Positions 31,599 through 38,416 of a DNA stretch of 38,416 bases are shown here, piece after piece. Under the pieces are notes generated by a model. It searched no databases, was not told the origin of the DNA, and saw only the letters and a list, made by a program, of their open reading frames with translations. Every line of letters starts with the position of its first letter. Position 1 is the first letter of the stretch. The position numbers and the translations under genes were made by a program. The stretch spans positions 1 to 38,416 of the forward strand of contig JANQLH010000250.1 of NCBI GenBank assembly GCA_028280735.1. Reading direction: 5' to 3'. Source of the stretch: SAR324 cluster bacterium. Its GTDB lineage: Bacteria > SAR324 > XYD2-FULL-50-16.

Positions 31599-32213
31599 AA
31601 CGACAATATTAAACTTCCAAAAATATGAATGACTCCCAGAATTGTGATTGAACTCCGGATAAACGCCTTACGGGTAGTGAAGAATCTCAAAAACGTGCTT
31701 CGGAATAGGATATCAATAATTTACCACCGGGATTTATTTCGATCGCTTCATAGATTTAAGTCTTTGCAAAACCAGCAAAATAAAGACCTGGCCCAATTGT
31801 TGGTGCACTCATTGTGCCGAATCCCTGAAAACACTTGATGGGGATTGGCATTAGCAAAAGTCCCTTATTTTAACGGGTAAGGTACATGTCCTTCTATTGA
31901 GACATCATACCACATCATACCATGAAAAACTTGAATATCAAAATCCGGTTTTCTGATTGGAAGGACCTCACGGGGGGGCAGTTCTTTAGTAACACAACCA
32001 TAGCCCAGGCTCTTTTATCATGATAATTGGTTAAACAACCATAACATAAGGGTGAAGAATCAAATTTTTCACCTCTTAAGTCATATCATCTGCAATTTTC
32101 TGAAATAATGGAAGTATTGACAGGCCCAAGAACTGGCTAAATGGCCATTTCCTAAGCTCATAACTTGAACACAAAAGGATGAGAGATGACATACTGTTCG
32201 GAGCGATTCGCCT
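31599..32213. other. Intergenic stretch without recognised gene
   Basis: About 615 bp on the upstream side of the lysine-tailed gene. It holds a tandem CATCATACCA duplication near 31903-31922 and a perfect 12-bp palindrome TTATCATGATAA (32015-32026). I see no supported ORF. The track entry at 31629-31838 lacks a ribosome site. Confidence 0.45.
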
Positions 32214-34370
32214 TTAGTATTTTAAACGAGCGTAATAGGTTTTCCTGGAGGCATCAATAGCTTGCTTTAAGGTAAAAATGCTCTTTGTTTCCAACAAGGG
32301 AATCATCTTCAAAAACAACTCTCCTGTAGTCAAAGCGTCACCCAAGGCCGTATGCCTTCCAATCACGCGTATTCCCAAACGCTTGGCAATGGCTTCCAGA
32401 CTATGGTTTTTTTGGGCAGGATTGATGACAGCGGAAAGCAGTAAAGTATCCAATACCGGATTGGTAAAGGATATTCCCGTTGCTTTTTCCTTCATTTGCA
32501 ACATTTTCATATCAAATGCCGCATTATGTCCGATCAATACGGTGTCCTTGGCAAAACTGAAAAAGCCGGGAAGGGTCACCTTAATATCGGGCTGTCCTTT
32601 CAGCATGTTAGCTTTGATACCATGATATTTGATTGATTCTTTAGGAATTGACCTGTTCGGATTTACCAGCCTGTCAAATGATTCTTCCCTCAACAAGCGG
32701 CCATTGACAATTCTTAGGGCACCAATCGATATTATTTCGTCTTCTTTAGGATTCAGTCCTGTGGTTTCCGTGTCAAACACGGTGTAGGTGAGGTCACTCA
32801 GAAAGCTGTCTTCTTCAGGGTCAAGTGCCTCAACCCGGTTAAAGATATCAAAATCATAAAACTCGGTTCTGCTCTTAACAGAGATAGCCGCATGAGCTCG
32901 ATCGTTTGTCACGACCTTTGACGCAACCTTGGGAAACATCATTCGAAGGCATGGATAGCCATCAGAGGTAACCTGGGGCCAAATCTCCGTATTGTGCTGT
33001 CTCATGGTTTCCTTCAAGGTGAAAGGTATTGTTGCCTCGCCAATTTCCATTCTTTGAAATACCCATTGATTCAGGTCCTGGGGTAAGATGGCATTTCCCT
33101 GCCAGGTAAGGTCAAACATCACCGACTTCCCGGATTGTTTAAATCGGCACTGTATCCATTTCGGCCCAACTTTTGACACCAGTTTATGAAGTTGGAAGAG
33201 AACCGCATGAACTATAGAAAAGCTGTCTACATGAATCCACAAATTCTCGTCACTGGATTGGACCTCTATGGAAAGCTTCAGGTCCGATTGTGCTTTTTTT
33301 CTAATAATCTCCAGCAGATCATCACATTGGAAATCTTCCATGGGCCATTCCGATTTGGACCCCAGGATGCTTTCAACTTCGGGACAATCGATAACACTCG
33401 ACAAATTGTGAGTCTCATCCAAAATGATTCGTCTGAGTTTGGCCAATTCATCCGGCCCCATATCGGGGAAATCCATGATTGTTTCCATGGCAGCCCGAAT
33501 GCCGCTCATGGCAGATCGGATGGAAGTGATCAGGGAGTCCAGGTAAACCTCACGTTGGTCTTCAACAACCATTCTTTGGGTGATATCTTTGACGATCAGC
33601 ACAAAGCCAAAGATCTGAATTTCATTGGTAATAATCGGAATGGCATAAACATCCAGCATTCCGCCGCTGCCGGTTGTGTGAGCAAAATGATAACCCGAAT
33701 GATCCTCCTCTTTTTCCAATCGATTGGTCAATTCATCAAACACATGAACCACCTGGTTTTTATTTAAAATACCCAGGATTGACCTGCCTAATCCAAGCGA
33801 ATCCGTGGCAGACTGTTTTCCCTCCTGATCTTCCGCTTGATCGATCAGCAATGATCTGGCCTTCTGGTTATACAATAGGATCTGCCAATTTATATTACAG
33901 ATTATTATACCTTCAGGAAATCCAGAAATGACCGCTGCCAAGCGATTTTTCTCCTCTTCGGATTCCCGCTTGGCCTGTTGTATTGTATTCTCAATCTCCT
34001 GTTCCGACACCTCAATGCGATCAGCCATCTCATTGATCATGTCAACCAAGGTTTCAAGGTCATTACTGCCCTCCAGGGAGATGCGATGAGAAGGGTTGGC
34101 AGAGGTCACTATGGATAATTCTTCCACAGTTCTTTTCAACGGCAGGACGTAGGTATTGAGGAACTGGTCAAAGGCCAGACCAAATGCAAAAGCTATTAAA
34201 ACAAAAGCGATAAAAATCGGACCGATATTATCCTTGAAGATTTTTCCCAGAATGACTTGTTCTTCCGGAGAAAGATTCAGCCAGAATTGATAGTAGATGA
34301 CAGCCGCAATAATGCTGAGGATGATAAAGGATATCAGTGCAAATAGCTGGTATTTGTTCTTGAGCAGCAT
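32214..34370 (-). CDS. Membrane sensor with degenerate kinase region fused to a DEDDh 3'-5' exonuclease
   Basis: A 718-residue fusion. Two N-terminal transmembrane helices (about 8-28 and 50-70) lead into a HAMP-like segment, a PAS domain (about 145-270), a helical region placed like a histidine kinase dimerisation domain but lacking the HExxxP phospho-acceptor motif, and a HATPase-like region without N or G boxes. The C-terminus is a DnaQ-type exonuclease with VFDTETTGL (about 530), IGHNAAFDM and HTALGDA, so Asp, Glu, Asp, His and Asp are all present. The sensor part is probably a non-catalytic pseudokinase, while the nuclease should be active. It lies 10 nt after the receiver gene. Family exonucleases are known beside CrbS-like kinases, but the membrane fusion is unusual to me. 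Confidence 0.83.
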   Translation of the reverse strand: MLLKNKYQLFALISFIILSIIAAVIYYQFWLNLSPEEQVILGKIFKDNIGPIFIAFVLIAFAFGLAFDQFLNTYVLPLKRTVEELSIVTSANPSHRISLEGSNDLETLVDMINEMADRIEVSEQEIENTIQQAKRESEEEKNRLAAVISGFPEGIIICNINWQILLYNQKARSLLIDQAEDQEGKQSATDSLGLGRSILGILNKNQVVHVFDELTNRLEKEEDHSGYHFAHTTGSGGMLDVYAIPIITNEIQIFGFVLIVKDITQRMVVEDQREVYLDSLITSIRSAMSGIRAAMETIMDFPDMGPDELAKLRRIILDETHNLSSVIDCPEVESILGSKSEWPMEDFQCDDLLEIIRKKAQSDLKLSIEVQSSDENLWIHVDSFSIVHAVLFQLHKLVSKVGPKWIQCRFKQSGKSVMFDLTWQGNAILPQDLNQWVFQRMEIGEATIPFTLKETMRQHNTEIWPQVTSDGYPCLRMMFPKVASKVVTNDRAHAAISVKSRTEFYDFDIFNRVEALDPEEDSFLSDLTYTVFDTETTGLNPKEDEIISIGALRIVNGRLLREESFDRLVNPNRSIPKESIKYHGIKANMLKGQPDIKVTLPGFFSFAKDTVLIGHNAAFDMKMLQMKEKATGISFTNPVLDTLLLSAVINPAQKNHSLEAIAKRLGIRVIGRHTALGDALTTGELFLKMIPLLETKSIFTLKQAIDASRKTYYARLKY

Positions 34371-34380
34371 ATCTACTGAC

Positions 34381-34746
34381 TTAGTTGATCATTTCGTTGA
34401 TTTTTTTTACCAGTTCTTTAGTGGAAAATGGTTTGATAATATATGCATCAGCCCCCATTGCCATGCCTTTTTCAATATCCGAATCGCGACTCTTCGCCGT
34501 AAGCAGAATGATTTTCATATCCTGCATATCATATGCTGTACGAAGAGTGTGACAGACTTCAAACCCGGTAATATCAGGCAGCATGATATCCAGTAAAACT
34601 AAATCCGGCCTGCTTTTTACCACAGATTCAAGGACTTCCTTGCCGTTGCGGGCGATCATTACTTCATACCCGCTCTGTTTCATCAAAAACTCCAGGGGCA
34701 CCACTATGTTGGGTTCATCATCAACTATCAGTATCTTTTTTGGCAT
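34381..34746 (-). CDS. Single-domain response regulator
   Basis: A 121-residue receiver domain with no output domain. Conserved residues are Asp9/Asp10 (VDDEPN), the phospho-acceptor Asp53 (LLDIMLPD), Thr83 (LLTAKS) and Lys105 (IIKPF). I begin at ATG 34746 because the receiver fold starts there. The track start at 34794 would add 16 unlikely residues, and neither has a strong ribosome site. It lies between the symporter/histidine kinase and the sensor/exonuclease on the same strand. The likeliest phosphodonor is the kinase, and the sensor/exonuclease is a candidate partner. Lacking a DNA-binding domain, it must act through protein contacts. Confidence 0.88.
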   Translation of the reverse strand: MPKKILIVDDEPNIVVPLEFLMKQSGYEVMIARNGKEVLESVVKSRPDLVLLDIMLPDITGFEVCHTLRTAYDMQDMKIILLTAKSRDSDIEKGMAMGADAYIIKPFSTKELVKKINEMIN

Positions 34747-34822
34747 TTGCATCTCATTGGCAATATTTAGCATTCCCTTGCGGAAAGTAGGCACGCTTCA
34801 GCTCAAACCGGCTGATACATTT

Positions 34823-37579
34823 TTACATGATGACATATTCAAATCGCTCAATCTCGACTCCCTTCTGGTGTTTTGGGAGAGTAAAGGTAAAGGTTGATCC
34901 TTTTTTGGGTTTACTTTCCACCCAGATTTTTCCCTGGTGGGATTCAACTATTAACTTGCAAATGGGAAGACCCAGGCCGCTACCTGAATTGGTGGATTCG
35001 ATCTGGCCTTTTAATTGTGTAAACCTCTCAAATACCAACTCTTTGTCTTTAGCTTTAATCCCAATCCCATTGTCCCTGATTTCTACTTTCAAGTAATCTT
35101 TTTCCTCCGTCAAGGAGATTTCAATATGTCCATTCTCGTTGCCACAAAATTTTACCGCATTTGACACCAGGTTGATAATCACCTGGATTATCCGGTCTCT
35201 ATCCAGCATCACCAAGGGGACTTCCCCGGGGGTATGAACATCCAGAGTAATATTTTTCCCTTCAATCAGCTGCCTGGTAGCATCAATGGCATCACCGATG
35301 ATTTTTATCGTATTGGATAACTGCAGATGCAGCACGGTTTTTTGAGAATCAAATTTTTGTATATCCAGTACCTGGTTAATCAATCGGGACAATCTTTGAG
35401 TCTCCTTGATAATAATGGCAGTGAATTCCGACTGTCTCTCCTCTTCAAGGTCGGGAGTTTGATTCAAGATTTCAGCCAGGGCTCGAATCGAGGTCAGGGG
35501 TGTCCGTAATTCATGGGTCACTGTGGAGATAAAATCATTCTTCAATTTATCCAACTCTTTTAGTTTCTCATTGGCTGATTTTAAATCTGTGGTGGCCTTT
35601 TCAAGCTCAGATGATTTGAATTCCAGCTCTTTGCTATACGCAATTGCTTGCTGGGTTTCATCAATCATTTTAATGATTTCATCGCTGCTGAGCGGCTCCT
35701 TTTTGGCGATGGAATCCATCATCACCCTGGCAGTAGCAGATCCTATCGCGCCTGCCAGTAGTTTCTCCCCGTAATTTACCAGATCGGTTTCCGCTTCAAG
35801 CAATTCTTCCCAATCGATGTTTCTGTTGTTTGCGTATGTCGTTAAGGCTCTGTCAGTCGCTTCTTCACCGATAAACCTGGCTAGCAGGGAACGCAGATCA
35901 AGCACACTGGCACCGGCAGTTTTTACAAAATGAGCATCCCGGGAATGATCAAAAGCATCCACAAACAATGTTGCCTGGCTATACTCAAGGGGTGAGGGTT
36001 TACTGAACAAAGATATACCCACGTACAAGGCAAAGTTGAACAATAAGCTCCAAAATGCTGCATGAGAGATGCTTTTGAACTCCGAAAACCCGAAAAGCTG
36101 ATGCGGATTCAGCCAGGCCAGCCCGAAAGGTCCTTCTGTCATAATGGATAACGGCACCAAACCTGCCTGGGCCAGCGAAGGCAGCACCAATGTATAAGCC
36201 CAGATCAAAAACCCGGCGGTTAAACCCGCAAGTGCACCGATTCTGGTACCTTTCTTCCAGAAAATTCCACCCAGCATGGCAGGTCCAAACTGGGCCACAG
36301 CCGTGAAAGAGGTCATTCCTATCGAAACCAGGGGAGCGTTTTTTGAAATAAAATGCACATAGGTATAACCCAGCATCAAAACAAAAACGATACTGGCCCT
36401 GCGAATCATCAGGATATGGCGACTTAAATCCTTTCGGACGGAAAAATCCCAAAACGGTGAACGAAAGAGGATAGGCATAACCAGTTCGTTACAGATCATC
36501 GTAGAAAGGGCAATGGAAGAGACAATCACCATGCTGGTGGCGGCGGACAAACCTCCGATAAAGACAATCATGGCAATCACCTTATTCCCTTCCAAAAGCG
36601 GAAGAATCAATCCGAAATATTCCGATTCCATCTCTCTTCCGGGCAAACTCAACAGCCCCCCAAAGGCAATAGGCAGGACAAAAATATTGATAATCAGCAA
36701 ATATAGAGGAAAGAGCCAGGTCGCCTTGTTTACATGCTTTTCATTGACATTTTCAACGATTGATACCTGAAATTGCCTGGGCAAAAACATTATTGCCATC
36801 ATTGAAATCACCGTAAGCCAAAGCCATTCTGAAAATGCGCCTTGCGATTCCGGCATGATAAACAGGTGGCTGTACATGGATTCAGCCCGGCTGAATATAT
36901 CACCAAATCCGTTAAACATACCGTAGGTTACGAAAACCCCGAGTATTAAAAACGCCAGCAGCTTGATAATGGACTCGAAAGCGATGGCCGCCACTACCCC
37001 TTCATGTCGCTCTGTTGCGTCAAGATGCCTGGTTCCGAAAAGCAGGGCAAACGCAATTAAAACCAGGGTCACATAAAAAGCTGTATCCTGCAGTACAAAT
37101 ACATTGCCGGAAAGTGCCGGGAAATCCACATCAGGGTACCTGCTTATCACTAAAAAGCTCTCCGAAATGGCCTTTAGCTGCAGAGAGATATAGGGTACGA
37201 TTCCCGCTACAGCTATGGTGGCTACCAAGCCTCCGAGCAGGTTGCTTTTCCCGTAGCGGGAGGAAATAAAATCGGCAATGGAAGTCAGGCGATGAGTTTT
37301 GCTGATGCGAATCATTTTACGGAGGAGTATCCACCAGATACAAGCCATTAAGGTTGGGCCTAAATAAATTGGCAGATACCCTATACCATCGTGAACGACA
37401 AATCCTATGTTTCCATAGAATGTCCAGGCAGTGCAGTAAACCGCAAGGGATAGAGAGTATACATAAGGATTACTAATGATGCTTTTGCCGGCATCCGCTC
37501 GTTTGTCCCCATAGTAAGCGATAGCAAACAGCAAGCTGAGATAACAAAATGCAGAAAGTAATATAATCCAGCTTTCCAA
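34823..37579 (-). CDS. Solute:sodium symporter-histidine kinase fusion (CrbS/CbrA-like)
   Basis: A 918-residue protein. The first 550 residues or so are an SSS-family transporter of about 13 helices. A linker, a helical connector (about 570-680) and a full histidine kinase follow: THELRTPLTSIR (His about 689), NLVSNAVKF (about 805), DNGIGI (about 836) and GSGLGLPI (about 868). In gammaproteobacteria this architecture is found in CrbS and CbrA, which sense or import a small carboxylate or amino acid and control carbon use. The ligand here is unknown. A small membrane protein gene precedes it and a receiver gene follows 76 nt later. All kinase motifs are intact, so the protein should phosphorylate that receiver or another regulator. 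Confidence 0.93.
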   Translation of the reverse strand: MESWIILLSAFCYLSLLFAIAYYGDKRADAGKSIISNPYVYSLSLAVYCTAWTFYGNIGFVVHDGIGYLPIYLGPTLMACIWWILLRKMIRISKTHRLTSIADFISSRYGKSNLLGGLVATIAVAGIVPYISLQLKAISESFLVISRYPDVDFPALSGNVFVLQDTAFYVTLVLIAFALLFGTRHLDATERHEGVVAAIAFESIIKLLAFLILGVFVTYGMFNGFGDIFSRAESMYSHLFIMPESQGAFSEWLWLTVISMMAIMFLPRQFQVSIVENVNEKHVNKATWLFPLYLLIINIFVLPIAFGGLLSLPGREMESEYFGLILPLLEGNKVIAMIVFIGGLSAATSMVIVSSIALSTMICNELVMPILFRSPFWDFSVRKDLSRHILMIRRASIVFVLMLGYTYVHFISKNAPLVSIGMTSFTAVAQFGPAMLGGIFWKKGTRIGALAGLTAGFLIWAYTLVLPSLAQAGLVPLSIMTEGPFGLAWLNPHQLFGFSEFKSISHAAFWSLLFNFALYVGISLFSKPSPLEYSQATLFVDAFDHSRDAHFVKTAGASVLDLRSLLARFIGEEATDRALTTYANNRNIDWEELLEAETDLVNYGEKLLAGAIGSATARVMMDSIAKKEPLSSDEIIKMIDETQQAIAYSKELEFKSSELEKATTDLKSANEKLKELDKLKNDFISTVTHELRTPLTSIRALAEILNQTPDLEEERQSEFTAIIIKETQRLSRLINQVLDIQKFDSQKTVLHLQLSNTIKIIGDAIDATRQLIEGKNITLDVHTPGEVPLVMLDRDRIIQVIINLVSNAVKFCGNENGHIEISLTEEKDYLKVEIRDNGIGIKAKDKELVFERFTQLKGQIESTNSGSGLGLPICKLIVESHQGKIWVESKPKKGSTFTFTLPKHQKGVEIERFEYVIM

Positions 37580-37599
37580 AACGGCTTGTTTCCTTAAAC

Positions 37600-37860
37600 T
37601 TAGAGTTTTTTTAAGACAGACTCACCCAAGTTTTCACCAGGAACCGGGTCATCCCCTTTTCTTTTATGTCGCAATTCCATCAATACGATCATCAATCCGA
37701 TAAACACAGCCCAGACAACAAAGAGATAAAGGTATAAGATCGGGATGCCGGCAATGGTCTTGCTTAGATTTACCAGGGAAAGAATTGGATATTGCAGACC
37801 GGCCAATCCGATGATAAATAAAAAACCCAGTCTTTCCCCAAGATAGGTGCGCGAAAGCAT
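37600..37860 (-). CDS. Small two-helix membrane protein upstream of the symporter kinase
   Basis: From ATG 37860 (AGGA about 7 nt upstream) this is an 86-residue protein with two hydrophobic helices (LGFLFIIGLAGLQYPILSLV and IPILYLYLFVVWAVFIGLMIVL) and a charged, probably cytoplasmic tail. The track start at 37965 adds 35 residues without a ribosome site. Small membrane proteins often accompany SSS-family transporters, and this one lies 20 nt before the symporter kinase, so a subunit or assembly role is plausible. I cannot place it in a named family with confidence. Confidence 0.72.
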   Translation of the reverse strand: MLSRTYLGERLGFLFIIGLAGLQYPILSLVNLSKTIAGIPILYLYLFVVWAVFIGLMIVLMELRHKRKGDDPVPGENLGESVLKKL

Positions 37861-38011
37861 TTTGAGTCCTGAATAATGGTCGGTGATGTGATTCGGAAAT
37901 AAACAGCTATATGTTGTTCGGATATTCGTTAACCAAAGGCCGGGATTGCTGAAATAAAACCACATTCAGGTTATTAAATCAACCTTATTTTAAAGTACGA
38001 TGCTCGTTCTT

Positions 38012-38086
38012 TCATTCCAATAGCGACACCAAAATCAAGTAATACTAAGTGTCGTCCCTAAGGGATTTAATTGCATAGTGGAATGA
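38012..38086. repeat. Nested inverted repeat
   Basis: TCATTCCA (38012-38019) pairs with TGGAATGA (38079-38086). Inside it CGACAC (38024-38029) pairs with GTGTCG (38049-38054), and TCCCT-a-AGGGA (38055-38065) is also enclosed. The whole could fold as a branched structure. Confidence 0.55.
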
Positions 38087-38136
38087 ATCACCAGCGCTTG
38101 GCACTGCCGGCTACTCCTCTGCCATCCCTTCGGGAT
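38055..38136 (+). repeat. Short hairpin repeat pair CCC..GGGATTTAA
   Basis: TCCCTAAGGGATTTAATTGCAT at 38055-38076 and a related ATCCC-ttc-GGGAT followed by TTAACTCGCAAT at 38124-38148 share hairpin and tail. This resembles dispersed intergenic palindromes of the REP type. Confidence 0.5.
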
Positions 38137-38248
38137 TTAACTCGCAATCATAATTACCACTAAGTTATCAATCACTTGCAAAAAATTAACTACCTGTAAA
38201 TCCCGGTTCCTAACATAGCCTTAAAGCTTTACCTCTAATTTATAACAA

Positions 38249-38261
38249 GCTCCGTAGGAGC
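38249..38261 (+). repeat. Short hairpin GCTCC-gta-GGAGC
   Basis: A perfect 5-bp stem with a GTA loop followed by GAAATATTGTA. From memory, similar GCTCCGTAGGAGC units followed by A/T-rich tails recur in intergenic regions of various bacteria. One copy alone cannot show that here. Confidence 0.4.
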
Positions 38262-38377
38262 GAAATATTGTAACCAAAGGTTTTAACCACTAGGTCAGAG
38301 CTTAGGTTTTATCGATTCTTCCGGATAGTGAACTAATTGGATTTTTTGTGAATTGATTTTTAATTTGGATATCGACA

Positions 38378-38416
38378 ATGACTAATGCTTACTTTAAGTT
38401 AGCTAAAAAGACAGCC
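38378..38416 (+). CDS. Possible start of a gene running off the window
   Basis: ATG at 38378 opens a frame (MTNAYFKLAKKTA) that remains open to the last base. Only 13 codons are visible and the ribosome site is weak, so this is a tentative call. Confidence 0.2.
   Translation, partial: MTNAYFKLAKKTA

Larger units (their letters stand above)
37861..38377. other. Intergenic region with clustered hairpins
   Basis: No gene is supported here. The stretch contains a nested inverted repeat and three short hairpins, listed separately. Confidence 0.55.

Noticed and set aside
32015-32026. TTATCATGATAA palindrome as an operator
   Set aside because: It is a perfect 12-bp palindrome but lies far from any promoter I can support, and A/T-rich palindromes of this length occur by chance.
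1-38416. tRNA or rRNA genes
   Set aside because: I looked for the T-arm consensus (GGTTCRAATCC) and acceptor pairing and for rRNA signature sequences, and found none. A tRNAscan run would settle it.

Overview
The window looks like a chromosomal stretch of a Gram-negative bacterium of moderate GC content. It encodes an outer-membrane beta-barrel candidate, a lipoprotein, a PilZ protein, TrkA/TrkH, SbcCD, a CspA-type cold shock protein and a CrbS-like transporter/histidine kinase. The DUF169 protein, the long-chain acyl-CoA ligase and the very large Ser/Thr kinase/ATPase/GAF/PAS/histidine kinase suggest a proteobacterial or Desulfobacterota/SAR324-like lineage. That placement is an inference from gene content only.

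Region 1 (1-4140) is an accessory island. It opens with the 3' remnant of a tyrosine recombinase whose frame runs directly into a repeat and stops before the tail that should carry the catalytic Tyr. Five major copies (A, C, D, E, F) of an imperfect repeat of about 120-150 bp follow, plus left-end fragments and two shorter relatives. Between them, all on the + strand, sit single genes or small toxin-antitoxin modules: a Cys-rich orphan, a toxin-first VapC/Phd pair, an orphan HigA, a HigB/HigA-like pair, and a wrecked RelE/HigA pair. The copies share a stem-loop whose stem sequence changes while pairing and loop size are kept. The layout resembles an integron cassette array, but I cannot find a canonical attC core, so the assignment is open.

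Region 2 (4396-9393, + strand) holds a long-chain acyl-CoA ligase, a MarR regulator followed by an MBL-fold hydrolase, and a second MarR regulator followed by a DUF169 protein. Both MarR genes have palindromic candidate operators upstream.

Region 3 (9396-18543, - strand) holds a PilZ protein, a small lipoprotein, TrkH and TrkA (potassium uptake), phosphoenolpyruvate carboxylase, a cold shock protein with a strong bidirectional terminator, and an unrecognised 196-residue protein.

Region 4 (19282-25062, + strand) is one 1926-codon signalling gene preceded by about 740 bp without a recognised gene, apart from one short candidate ORF.

Region 5 (25151-37860, - strand) holds sbcD-sbcC, a lysine-tailed secreted protein followed by a beta-barrel candidate, and a signalling cluster. 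The cluster has a small two-helix membrane protein, a solute-symporter/histidine kinase (CrbS-like), a lone receiver protein, and a membrane sensor fused to a DEDDh exonuclease. The window ends in about 500 bp carrying several short hairpin repeats and possibly the first codons of another gene.
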